Shown here: positions 26,322 to 34,261 of the stretch, in pieces | How the letters are laid out: every line of letters begins with the position of its first letter | How positions within the stretch are numbered: position 1 is the first letter of the stretch | Notes under the pieces: model-generated | Seen by the model: only the letters and a program-made list of their open reading frames with translations | What the model was told of the DNA's origin: nothing | The model's database searches: none | Assembly: GCA_958451615.1 (NCBI GenBank) | Contig: CAUDQR010000009.1 | Location: 22,448-86,447, forward strand | From: an uncultured Collinsella sp. | GTDB taxonomy: Bacteria > Actinomycetota > Coriobacteriia > Coriobacteriales > Coriobacteriaceae | Direction of reading: 5' to 3' | Length of the DNA stretch: 64,000 nucleotides | Made by a program: the position numbers and the translations under genes

Positions 26322-26768
26322 TTACAGCTGCTCGAGCATGGCAGTGCAACCGTCGAGCACGTCGCGGTAGGTGGCATCGAAATTACCGGTGTACCAGGGA
26401 TCGGCCACGTCACCGGGGCGATCAGTCCAATCGAGCAAGCGCGAAATCTTGCCGTCGGGGTCGTCGCCAAAGATGCGACGCAGACCGCGTGCGTTCTCAG
26501 CATCCATATAGACAATGTGATCCCAGTTGCCATACTCCGCGCGACGCACCTGGCGGGCACGGTGCGCAACGACGGGAATCCCGACTTCGCGCAGCTTGGC
26601 GACCGTGCCATGATGCGGCGGGTTGCCGATCTCCTCGGTCGAAGTCGCGGCGGAATCGATGACAAACTCGCCCGCGCGCCCAGCGCGGCGCACGAGCTCG
26701 GTAAACACCGACTCAGCCATCGTCGAGCGACAGATGTTGCCGTGGCAGATAAACAGTACGCGTTGCAT
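26322..26768 (-). CDS. Low-molecular-weight protein tyrosine phosphatase
   Basis: 148 residues; start at 26768 chosen for GAAAGGAAA 8 bases upstream and because MQRVLFICHGNICRS is the canonical beginning. P-loop C8-x5-R14 (CHGNICR) and general-acid Asp in DPWYTGNFD are present. Removes phosphate from tyrosine (or arginine/small-molecule esters) in the cytosol. Length is normal. Convergent with the pdxK pair. Confidence 0.88.
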   Translation of the reverse strand: MQRVLFICHGNICRSTMAESVFTELVRRAGRAGEFVIDSAATSTEEIGNPPHHGTVAKLREVGIPVVAHRARQVRRAEYGNWDHIVYMDAENARGLRRIFGDDPDGKISRLLDWTDRPGDVADPWYTGNFDATYRDVLDGCTAMLEQL

Positions 26769-26825
26769 ATACGGTTTCCTTTCGATCGTCATCATCGAGC
26801 TCGAGTATCGCATCTACGCCTACGC

Positions 26826-28061
26826 CTACGCCCTTGCCCGCTTGCGCTCCCAGCGAGCCAACTTAATCGTCACCAGCGTAAGCGCCCAGGCGACAAGCGA
26901 GAACGCGGCGCCCACGGCGCCCACGTACGCAATGCCAACGTTGTTTACCACGGCGCCGCCCACTGCGGTACCAAACGAGATGCCGACGTTAAACGCCATG
27001 GGCTCAACCGAACTTGCGAGTACCATCGACTTGGGGTGGCGGCTGCGTGCCACGTCCATAAAGTGCGTGATGCACGACACCGAGAACAGGTACATGAGCA
27101 GCGCCAAGCTAAAGACAAAGACCAGCGCGAGCGGCATGGTGCCGCCCACGGCAAACAGCCCGAGCAACGCCGCAGCCTGCAGCACAAACGTCACAAGCAG
27201 TGCCTTCATGCCAAAACGTGCGTCGATCCATCCGCCCAGGATGTTCGAGATCAGGCAGAACACGCCGTAGGCCATAAGCGTGGTGCTCGCCTGAACGGTG
27301 CCCATACCCAGCACCTGCTCAAGATAAGGCGTCACGTAGCCGTAGAACACATAGACCGAGCCTACGCCAAACAAAAAGATGAGCATGCCGGTGATGATGC
27401 TCGGCTCGCGCAGCAGACCCGCCTGCTCGCGAAAGGTGGCAGGCTCGTCGGTTTGCCCAGCGCGCGGCATAAACGCCACGAGCGCTCCGCAGATCAGAAC
27501 GGCAAAGGTCAGCGTGCCGTACATGGCCATGTGCCAATCGAGCGTGTCGGCCACGAACTTGCCAATCGAAGTGACAAAGACCATTGCCACGGAAAACGCA
27601 CCATATACCACCGAGATGGCAAGCGAAGTTTGCTGCGGGGACAGCAGCTCGGGGATGTACGTCACGCCCACGGCGAGCAGTGCGCCCGAGACAGAGCCCA
27701 GGACAATGCGCGAGATAAACAGTACCTGGAAGTTGGGCGCCAACGCCATGACCAGGTTGCCGAGCACAAAGACAATGCTGTAGCACACGAGCAGCTGGTA
27801 GCGGCGGAACCGCCCCGTGCTGAGCGCGAGCACCGGCGTGGCGATAGCGTAGACCAGCGCGAACACGCTGATGAGCTGACCCGCGGTGGCAAGCGATATG
27901 CCGAGTTCCGTTGCCAAGTCGCTTTCGATACCGATGACCACGAACTCGGAGCAGCCGAGCGAGAATCCCAACAGCACGAGCAGCGCCAGGCAGAGCTTGG
28001 TGCGCGCGGGGGAGAGCGCGGCGGCGGTTGACTTACTTTTAGACGTGGTTGCGGCGGTCAA
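26826..28061 (-). CDS. MFS transporter (AraJ/YdhP-like efflux family)
   Basis: Twelve membrane segments over about 400 residues. It starts SPARTKLCLALLVLLGFSLGCSEF and has the loop motif LSTGRFRRYQLL, like sugar/drug efflux carriers of the AraJ/YdhP group. No ATG has a good site. A TTG at 28061 lies 8 bases after GGAG (28070-28073) and is my chosen start (411 aa); the longest frame opens at ATG 28109. The gene is divergent from the LpdD-Idi gene, so it could export a decarboxylation product, but its subfamily gives no direct evidence. Confidence 0.82.
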   Translation of the reverse strand: MTAATTSKSKSTAAALSPARTKLCLALLVLLGFSLGCSEFVVIGIESDLATELGISLATAGQLISVFALVYAIATPVLALSTGRFRRYQLLVCYSIVFVLGNLVMALAPNFQVLFISRIVLGSVSGALLAVGVTYIPELLSPQQTSLAISVVYGAFSVAMVFVTSIGKFVADTLDWHMAMYGTLTFAVLICGALVAFMPRAGQTDEPATFREQAGLLREPSIITGMLIFLFGVGSVYVFYGYVTPYLEQVLGMGTVQASTTLMAYGVFCLISNILGGWIDARFGMKALLVTFVLQAAALLGLFAVGGTMPLALVFVFSLALLMYLFSVSCITHFMDVARSRHPKSMVLASSVEPMAFNVGISFGTAVGGAVVNNVGIAYVGAVGAAFSLVAWALTLVTIKLARWERKRARA

Positions 28062-28141
28062 GGTTGTCACTCCAATGTCGCATGAATAAGCGGGATTCAA
28101 TCCCTGCAACTCTAACAGAATGTGTCAGGTGCCTGCCCCCT

Positions 28142-28170
28142 TTGTCGCAGGCTGTGCTTGCCTGTATAGT
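28142..28170 (+). promoter_or_regulatory. Candidate promoter of the prFMN/decarboxylase operon
   Basis: TTGTCG (28142-28147), 17-bp spacer, TATAGT (28165-28170), about 50 bp before the LpdD-Idi start. The -35 half overlaps a copy of the AGGTGCCTGCCCCCTTTGT repeat motif, so the repeat may contribute promoter sequence. Confidence 0.5.
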
Positions 28171-28222
28171 CGCAATACAGGCGAAGATGGTCTCAGGTAC
28201 ATCGCGGGCGACAGGAGATCCC

Positions 28223-29170
28223 ATGGGTATGCATACGACAAAGGTTGCGGTGGGCGAGGGCAAGTTTGCGCTCGAGGCCCAGCTGACGGTGACGCCGCGA
28301 GGCATGGCGGTGTACGCCTGCTCGCCGGAGTTCGCACACCTGGGCGCCACGGCGCAGGCCATTCCGCGCCCCGAGCCCGGCCGTACGGCGACGGTGAGCA
28401 TCCTGGCCGTTCCGTGTCATCGAGACGAGATCCCGGCGCACGATATCGCGGCGGCGCTGGCCACGCGCTTTGGCGTGCCGGTCGTTGCAAGCACGGGCTT
28501 TCATGTGGAGAACGCGACCGCGGACGACTTGCGGCGCATGCTCGATACCACCAAGGAGCTCATCGCCGCGCTCGAGGAAGCTGCAGCCCGCATTCTGCGC
28601 GCCGGCTGGGATGAGGGCGGCGCAGGCGCCGAGGTCGTGGCGGTCGATGCCGCGACCGGCGAGGCACTCGGCCACGTCGACCGCATCGAGGCCCATACCG
28701 GCGAGGGAATCCTGCATCAGGCATTTCTGACGCTTCTGGTCGAGGGCCAGGGCGAAGACGCGCGCCTGCTGCTCTGTCGTCGCAGTCCGCTCAAACGCCT
28801 GTGGGGCGGGGTGCTGGCCGATGGCTGTGCCGGCCATCCGCTCCCCGGGGAAGACGTTGTCGCCGCCACGGCGCGTCGCATCAACGAAGAGCTTGGTGTT
28901 ACGCGCGAGCCCGATCAGCTCAAGCACCTCGGTCGCGTGGTGTATCGCGAGGACCACGGCGACGGCCGCTGCGAGTGCGAGTGGTGCGAGGTCTTCCTTG
29001 CCCATGTTGAGCCGGGCGAGCTGCATATCAACCAAGAGGAGATCTCGGAAGTGCGCCGCGTGGCCCCGTTCGAGCTTAAAGGCTACCTGCAGGGTCACCC
29101 CGAGCAGCTGGCCCCCTGGCTCCGCGAGGCCCTCAGCGACCCATCCATCCGTACGGCCCTCGCTATGTGA
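28223..29170 (+). CDS. Fusion of LpdD-like prFMN-associated domain and IPP-isomerase-like Nudix domain
   Basis: 315 residues from the ATG at 28223 (AGGAG at 28213). Residues 1-125 resemble LpdD-type small proteins that accompany gallate-type UbiD decarboxylases (ILAVPCHRDE, then VVASTGFHVENAT). Residues 150-310 match type-1 isopentenyl-diphosphate isomerase. By alignment to E. coli Idi the metal-site residues are kept (His158, His165, His205, Glu251, Glu253), as is Trp299. The catalytic Cys67 position is Ala203, with a Cys one residue earlier (GCAGHP). The Nudix box GHPLPGE-x7-RRINEELGV keeps the EE pair. The UbiX gene three genes downstream needs dimethylallyl phosphate, which explains the fusion. 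LpdD assignment is from memory of the family, not a search. Confidence 0.75.
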   Translation: MGMHTTKVAVGEGKFALEAQLTVTPRGMAVYACSPEFAHLGATAQAIPRPEPGRTATVSILAVPCHRDEIPAHDIAAALATRFGVPVVASTGFHVENATADDLRRMLDTTKELIAALEEAAARILRAGWDEGGAGAEVVAVDAATGEALGHVDRIEAHTGEGILHQAFLTLLVEGQGEDARLLLCRRSPLKRLWGGVLADGCAGHPLPGEDVVAATARRINEELGVTREPDQLKHLGRVVYREDHGDGRCECEWCEVFLAHVEPGELHINQEEISEVRRVAPFELKGYLQGHPEQLAPWLREALSDPSIRTALAM

Positions 29171-29266
29171 AAAAAGACAGTCCCTTTGGCACATCCAAAC
29201 CGTCACAACATTTGATGAAAATCTCGAAAACGAGGAAAAGCGTCGAATGTTGTGACGCTTTTTGTC
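29165..29266 (+). repeat. Composite palindrome repeat, copy 1 (supplies stop codon of LpdD-Idi)
   Basis: Part 1 (29165-29194) is a diverged copy of the ATGTGACAAAGGGAC palindrome, and its ATGTGA provides the last Met codon and stop of the fusion gene. Part 2 has arms TCACAACATTTGA (29203-29215) and TCGAATGTTGTGA (29243-29255) around CTCGAAAACGAG, followed by CGCTTTTTG. Part 2 is almost identical to 34118-34176. Confidence 0.7.
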
Positions 29267-29328
29267 CAGAGGATCGCTTCTCATCCAAAAATCCCGCTTG
29301 ACTGTATTGCCACAACACAGCGCAACGT

Positions 29329-29360
29329 AAGGGGTGTCCGATAACGGGCGCCCCTTTTTA
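29329..29360 (+). terminator. Terminator or attenuator ahead of the DASS carrier gene
   Basis: AAGGGGTGTCCG pairs fully (with two G-U pairs) with CGGGCGCCCCTT around an ATAA loop, followed by TTTTTA. It lies between the fusion gene and the carrier, so it may partially terminate or attenuate the operon. Confidence 0.7.
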
Positions 29361-29412
29361 AGTGGCAACGTGGCCGCGAATCCGGAGCGCCCCCAACAAG
29401 AAAGGTGGGGAG

Positions 29413-30870
29413 ATGGAAGCGGAAAAGAAGGCGTTTAAGATCACCAAGCGCGAAATTGGCTTTGTGCTGGGTATCGTTGTCTTTTTGCTGGTGAAGTTTC
29501 TTCCTTTGGCGGAGCTGAGCTCGACGGTCGAGCTTACGGTCGGCGGTCAGACCTGTCTGGCGTTGACGCTCGCCACGGTGGTGTTCTGGGCGTGTGGCGT
29601 GGCACAGCCGGGCTTTGTGGGCCTGCTCTATTGCGCGCTGCTCGTTCTGTTCAAGGTGTGCGTGGACGACACGGGTGTCGCGAGCATCTCGGCGACGGTC
29701 GCCTCCACGTTTAGCTCGTGGACCAAAGCCACCATGTGGCTCGTCATCGGCGCCTACCTCATCGCCAGCGCGGTCAAGGAGTCGGGCCTGGGCGAGCGCA
29801 TCGCCTATGCGTTTATGCTCAAGTTCGTGCGCGATGCCAAGTCGCTCATCATCTCAATCTTCGCGCTCACCTTTGTGCTGTCGCTGCTGATCCCGCATCC
29901 GTTCCCCCGCGCCTTCCTCATCCTCGCCGTCGTCTCGGTCATCGCCGAGTCCGCCGGCTACGGTGACGACGACAAGGGTAAGCTCGGCTTCCTCGTGTTT
30001 GCCGCTGCTGCCCCGGGCTCCATGTTCTTCCTGACGGGCGACTCCACACTCAACCCGCTCGTTGCGCAGTACAGCGCCGAGGCCGGCGGCATGAGCCCGT
30101 CCTTTGTCGACTGGTTCCTGTACATGAGCGTGCCTATGCTGGTCGCGCTGCTGTGCACCCTGTTCTTGGGCCTCTTCCTCTTTAAGCCCAGCAAGGAGCT
30201 CGTCTACGATCGCGAGCAGATCGTGGCCAAGCAGGCCGCGCTCGGCAAGCTCTCCGTCAAGGAGATCCGCACCATCGTGTGGCTTGTCATCGCCATCGCG
30301 CTGTGGCTCACCGTCTCGGGCGACTATATCGGCTGGGTCACCCTGGCCATTGGCGTCGCACTCGCCATGCCCATCATCGGCGAGGTCCTCACTCCTGCCA
30401 GCTGGAACGCTGTCGACATCAAGTCCCTCATGTTCCTGACGGCCGCCATGGCCGTGGGTTCCGTGGGCGGCGCCACCGGCATGAACGCCTGGATCGCCGA
30501 CGTCGTGCTTCCCAGCTCCGTGCCCGAGAACATCTTCCTGTTCGCCCTGCTCGTCGCCGCGCTCTCCATGATCATCCACATGTTCATGGGCTCGGTCATG
30601 GCCGTGCTCGGTGTGTGCGTGCCGGCGTTCATCAGCTTCGCGGCCGGCTCCAGCGTAAGCCCGCTTGCCGTGGCGCTCATCGTCTTCACGTCCATCAACA
30701 TCCACTACATCCTGCCGTTCCACAACCTGCCGATCCTTATCGGCGAGGGCAAGGACGCCGGCGGCTACACCTCCAAAGAGGCCATGCGCATGGGTATTCC
30801 CCTCACCGCGGTCGTCTTTATCGTCGTGCTGGTCGAGGCCGCCTGGTTCCACCTCTTTGGCCTGATGTAA
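29413..30870 (+). CDS. DASS-family (SLC13-like) sodium/anion carrier
   Basis: 485 residues from the ATG at 29413 (AAGGTGGGG upstream). About twelve membrane segments, with a repeated-half organisation typical of divalent anion:Na+ symporters: an IPHPFPRAFLILAV segment in the first half and a HMFMGSVMAVLGVCVPAF then NIHYILPFHNLPILIGEG region in the second. Transports di- or tricarboxylates or related anions. Position before the UbiD and UbiX genes suggests it imports the carboxylic acid to be decarboxylated; the anion itself is not predictable. Confidence 0.85.
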   Translation: MEAEKKAFKITKREIGFVLGIVVFLLVKFLPLAELSSTVELTVGGQTCLALTLATVVFWACGVAQPGFVGLLYCALLVLFKVCVDDTGVASISATVASTFSSWTKATMWLVIGAYLIASAVKESGLGERIAYAFMLKFVRDAKSLIISIFALTFVLSLLIPHPFPRAFLILAVVSVIAESAGYGDDDKGKLGFLVFAAAAPGSMFFLTGDSTLNPLVAQYSAEAGGMSPSFVDWFLYMSVPMLVALLCTLFLGLFLFKPSKELVYDREQIVAKQAALGKLSVKEIRTIVWLVIAIALWLTVSGDYIGWVTLAIGVALAMPIIGEVLTPASWNAVDIKSLMFLTAAMAVGSVGGATGMNAWIADVVLPSSVPENIFLFALLVAALSMIIHMFMGSVMAVLGVCVPAFISFAAGSSVSPLAVALIVFTSINIHYILPFHNLPILIGEGKDAGGYTSKEAMRMGIPLTAVVFIVVLVEAAWFHLFGLM

Positions 30871-30964
30871 GCAGTCGAGTGCTTGGCTGTAATTAGCCGA
30901 GTGCTTGAACTGCGAGTGCCCGAGCGCCCCATCTATGAGCGCTGCGGCCCCATTACGTTACCAA

Positions 30965-30990
30965 GCCCGGCGGCATCCTCGCCGCCGGGC
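30965..30990 (+). other. Intercistronic hairpin before the UbiD gene
   Basis: A perfect 10-bp stem, GCCCGGCGGC / GCCGCCGGGC with loop ATCCTC and no T-tract, 23 bases before the UbiD start. More likely an RNA processing or stability element than a terminator. Confidence 0.5.
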
Positions 30991-31012
30991 ACTCTCCCGA
31001 AAGGAGCATGCT

Positions 31013-32500
31013 ATGTCCACTACCGATGCTTCCCAGATCCACGACCTGCGCTCCGCGCTCGACTTTTTGCGCGAGATGCCGGGCCAGCTGCTCGAGACCG
31101 ACACTCAGGTCGATCCCGATGCCGAGGTCTCGGGCGTCTATCGCCACGTCGGTGCCGGCGGCACCGTTATGCGTCCGACCAAAGAGGGTCCGGCGATGGT
31201 CTTCAACAACGTCAAGGGCTTTGACGACGCCAAGGTCTGCATCGGCATGCTTGCCAGCCGCAAGCGCGTTGCCGCCCTGCTCGACCTGGATGAGGAGCAC
31301 CTGGGCCTCGAGATCGGTAAGCGCTTCGAGAACCTGATCGCGCCCGAGCAGATCGCCGAGGGTGCGCACGTCGACTGCCAAGAGGTCGTGTACAAGGCGA
31401 CCGACGAGGGCTTTGACCTGCGCAAGATCGTTCCCGCTCCTACCAACACGCCCGTCGACGGCGGCCCCTACATCACCATGGGCCTCGCCTACGGCACGAG
31501 CCCCGACGGCTCCCAGTCCGACGTGACCATCCACCGTTTCTCCTGCGTCGACAAGGATAAGCTTGCCATGTGGATTACCCCCGGCAGCCGTCACCTGGGC
31601 GCGTTCTTTGACGAGTACTGCCAGCGCGGCGAAGACATGCCCATCTCCATCTCCATCGGTTTGGACCCCGCCGTGTACATGTGCTGCGGTTTTGAGGCTC
31701 CCACCACACCGCTCGGCTTCAACGAGCTGCAAATTGCCGGCGCCCTGCGCGGCCACGCTGTCGAGCTTGCCGACTGCGTCACCGTTCCGCAGAAGTGCAT
31801 CGCCAATGCCGAGTACGTGCTCGAGGGCTACCTCATGCACGACGAGACCATCAACGAGGACGTCAACGGCCACGGCTACGCCATGCCCGAGTTCCCCGGC
31901 TACACCGGCGGCGCCAAGGTCTGCCCGGTGATCAAGATCACCGCCGTCACCACGCGTGTCAACCCCATTATGGAGAGCTGCATCGGCCCTTCGCACGAGC
32001 ACGTGTCCATGGCCGGTATCCCCACCGAGGCTTCCATCTACAAGATGGTCGAGACCGCTATCCCGGGCCGCCTGCTCAACGTCCACGCTGCTCCCTGCGG
32101 CGGCGGCAAGTTCGTTGCCATCATGCAGTTCAAGAAGTCGAGCAAAAATGACGAGGGCCGTCAGCGCAACGCCGCCATGCTCGCCTTCTCGGCATTCTCC
32201 GAGCTCAAGCATGTGATTCTGGTTGACGAAGACGTCGACATCTTCGACATGAGCGACGTGATGTGGGCCATGACCACGCGCTTCCAGGCCGACGTCGACC
32301 TCATCACCATCCCCGGCTGCCACTGCCACGTGCTCGACCCGTCCAACGACCCCGCGTTCGATCCTTCGATCCGCGAGCACGGCATCGCCTGCAAGGCCAT
32401 CTTCGACTTCACGGTTCCGTTCAACCTTAAGAAGAACTTCATCCGCTCGCAGTTCATGGAGATCGACCAGGACAAGTGGGCCGCCGAGCTTGCTTTCTAG
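31013..32500 (+). CDS. UbiD-family prenylated-FMN-dependent decarboxylase
   Basis: 495 residues from the ATG at 31013 (GAAAGGAG upstream). UbiD features: DLRSALDFLRE at the start, the central FDLRKIVPAPTN and GPYITMGLAYG segments, IHRFSCVDKDKLAM, and a C-terminal part with DVDIFDMSDVMWAM and GCHCHVLDP. Length and the VDGGPYITMGL motif are closest to gallate/protocatechuate-type non-oxidative decarboxylases (LpdC class). It needs prFMN made by UbiX, encoded 37 bases downstream. Cleaves CO2 from an aromatic or alpha,beta-unsaturated acid; substrate unknown. Confidence 0.9.
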   Translation: MSTTDASQIHDLRSALDFLREMPGQLLETDTQVDPDAEVSGVYRHVGAGGTVMRPTKEGPAMVFNNVKGFDDAKVCIGMLASRKRVAALLDLDEEHLGLEIGKRFENLIAPEQIAEGAHVDCQEVVYKATDEGFDLRKIVPAPTNTPVDGGPYITMGLAYGTSPDGSQSDVTIHRFSCVDKDKLAMWITPGSRHLGAFFDEYCQRGEDMPISISIGLDPAVYMCCGFEAPTTPLGFNELQIAGALRGHAVELADCVTVPQKCIANAEYVLEGYLMHDETINEDVNGHGYAMPEFPGYTGGAKVCPVIKITAVTTRVNPIMESCIGPSHEHVSMAGIPTEASIYKMVETAIPGRLLNVHAAPCGGGKFVAIMQFKKSSKNDEGRQRNAAMLAFSAFSELKHVILVDEDVDIFDMSDVMWAMTTRFQADVDLITIPGCHCHVLDPSNDPAFDPSIREHGIACKAIFDFTVPFNLKKNFIRSQFMEIDQDKWAAELAF

Positions 32501-32537
32501 TACGTAGCCCTACCGAGTAACTAAGTAAGGAGCTGTC

Positions 32538-33116
32538 ATGCCTGAGTCTTCTGTCCGTCCCCGTCGCATTGTCGTTGGCGTGTCTGGCGCCAGCGGTGCC
32601 GCGCTGGGTCTTGAGTGCCTCAAATGCCTGCGTCAGGCCGGTGCCGAGTCGGCGCTTGTCGTCACGCGCGGGGGAGAGATCACCATCGAGCAGGAGCTCG
32701 GCATGACGCTCGACGAGTTTGCCGCGCACGCCGATGTGGTCTACGACAATAAAAATATCGGCGCCGCCATCGCAAGCGGTACCTATCCGGTTGACGGTAT
32801 GATCGTGGCGCCCTGCTCCATGAAGACGCTCGCCGGCATCGCGAGCGGCTACAGCGAAAACCTGTTGCTGCGCGCGGCCGACGTGCAGATGAAAGAGCAG
32901 CGCCGCCTGGTGCTCATGGCGCGCGAGACGCCCTTCAGCGCCATTCATGTCGACAACATGGCGCGCCTGGCGCGCGTACCGGGCGTCATGCTCATGCCGC
33001 CCATGCTCACGTTTTACAACGGCCCCGCCACGCTCGACGACGCGGTGCATCACATCGCCGCCAAGGCGCTCGAGGCCGTCGGCGTGTCATGTGCAAACTA
33101 TAAGCGCTGGTCGTAG
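32538..33116 (+). CDS. ubiX: UbiX-family flavin prenyltransferase
   Basis: 192 residues. Flavoprotein fold with GVSGASGAALGLE at the N-terminus, the PCSMKTLAGIASGYSENLLL signature, the VLMARETPFS loop and MPPMLTFYNGP. These form the FMN and dimethylallyl phosphate site of UbiX/Pad1 proteins, which attach a prenyl group to reduced FMN to give prFMN. AAGGAG precedes the start. Third in the operon after UbiD, so the cofactor maker and user are co-expressed. Confidence 0.93.
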   Translation: MPESSVRPRRIVVGVSGASGAALGLECLKCLRQAGAESALVVTRGGEITIEQELGMTLDEFAAHADVVYDNKNIGAAIASGTYPVDGMIVAPCSMKTLAGIASGYSENLLLRAADVQMKEQRRLVLMARETPFSAIHVDNMARLARVPGVMLMPPMLTFYNGPATLDDAVHHIAAKALEAVGVSCANYKRWS

Positions 33117-33148
33117 GTGCCTTTAGGGTAGGATACGAGTAGTGTTTG

Positions 33149-33176
33149 AGCCCGCTGCCCCCGTGGGCGGCGGGCT
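33149..33176 (+). terminator. Hairpin between ubiX and the merR-type gene
   Basis: 12-bp stem (33149-33160 with 33165-33176, one G-U pair) around CCGT, followed by TTGG. A weak terminator, so read-through into the regulator is possible. Confidence 0.55.
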
Positions 33177-33196
33177 TTGGTGTGTCGGGAGGACCT

Positions 33197-34066
33197 ATGC
33201 AGACGGGCATGTATGCGATTAGCGAGATGGCGAGCCTGTTTAACGTTTCGCGCCAAACGCTCATCTACTACGACAAGATCGGTTTGTTTAAACCCGCAGT
33301 GGTTAACGAAAAGGGCTACCGTTTCTATTCGCCCACGCAGATTCCGCTCATGCGTCTGATCTGCATGTTGCGCGACCTGGGGCTCGAACTCGACGAGATT
33401 GACCGCCTGACCTCGACGTTCGACATCGGCGAGATGACCGATCACCTGCGCTCGCGGGTGCAGGCACTCGATGATCAGATTGTCGGGCTCAAAGCCGAGC
33501 GCGCGAGCGTGCGGGAGCGTCTGAGCTTTTATGACGAGGCGGTTTACTGGCGCGAGCGCGAGGGCAAGCCGGAGCTCAAACAGTTTGAGCGCCGCTACGT
33601 GGTCTTTGAGGAGTTCCCGGCCGATATCGAGCGCGGCCGCTCGATGCTGCACCCCACGCTCATGCGGGCAATCCTGCGCATGCGTACGTTGACGGGCACG
33701 CGCCCCATGCGCGGTTGGGGCGCCATGCTGCGTCGCGAGGCGCTGCATTCCGACGACCCCATCGCCGGTGCCGGCTCCTTTGCCGTGCTGCCGCGCGGTG
33801 CCGAGGAGCTGCTGCCGAGCGATCCCGCCGAGCTGGCAGAGATTGGCATCGAGGTACTGCCCGAGGGCACATATCTGTGCATGAGCCGCTGGGGCATGCC
33901 ATACGAGCCCGAGGGCATCCGCGCCATCGTTGCCTGCATGGACGAGCACGCGCTCCAGCCTATCGGCAACGCCTTCGACTTTTGCTACCTCGATACCACG
34001 AGCTACGACGAGTCCCACCAAGAGGACTTCTGCTGCATCCAAATCCCCGTTACCCTCCAGATGTGA
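33197..34066 (+). CDS. MerR-family transcriptional regulator with effector domain
   Basis: 289 residues from the ATG at 33197 (CGGGAGGA upstream). MerR winged helix at 1-70 (YAISEMASLFNVSRQTLIYYDKIGL, NEKGYRFYSPTQ), a coiled-coil dimer helix (about 75-120), then a GyrI-like ligand-binding half resembling BmrR/Mta-type sensors. Directly after ubiX in the same direction, it probably senses the acid or its product and controls the decarboxylase operon. The stop codon lies inside a perfect palindrome (34061-34091). Confidence 0.85.
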   Translation: MQTGMYAISEMASLFNVSRQTLIYYDKIGLFKPAVVNEKGYRFYSPTQIPLMRLICMLRDLGLELDEIDRLTSTFDIGEMTDHLRSRVQALDDQIVGLKAERASVRERLSFYDEAVYWREREGKPELKQFERRYVVFEEFPADIERGRSMLHPTLMRAILRMRTLTGTRPMRGWGAMLRREALHSDDPIAGAGSFAVLPRGAEELLPSDPAELAEIGIEVLPEGTYLCMSRWGMPYEPEGIRAIVACMDEHALQPIGNAFDFCYLDTTSYDESHQEDFCCIQIPVTLQM

Positions 34067-34176
34067 CAAAGGGACAGTCCCTTTGTCACATTCGCGGCAT
34101 GGCTGCCGCCCAAACCATCACAACATTCGATGAAAATCTCGAAAACGAGGAAAAGCGTCGAATGTTGTGACGCTTT
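34061..34176 (+). repeat. Composite palindrome repeat, copy 2 (supplies stop codon of merR-type gene)
   Basis: Part 1: ATGTGACAAAGGGAC, one base, and its exact complement (34061-34091), a perfect 15-bp dyad whose ATGTGA is the gene's last codon and stop. Part 2: TCACAACATTCGA (34118-34130) and TCGAATGTTGTGA (34158-34170), a perfect 13-bp dyad around CTCGAAAACGAG, then CGCTTTTCC. Same two-part order as 29165-29266. Confidence 0.75.
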
Positions 34177-34261
34177 TCCTGTCTGTGCCGGCGAGCTCCC
34201 GTGTCATCTGGGGGTATAAGGCTAGCAAGTGTTTATTTGCGAGGCTTAAGGGGCGCCCCGT

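Noticed and set aside
29200..29262. Short shared peptide TFDENLENEEKRRML encoded at 29206 and 34126
   Set aside because: The shared peptide arises because the palindromic repeat is duplicated; it lacks a ribosome site and a conserved start.
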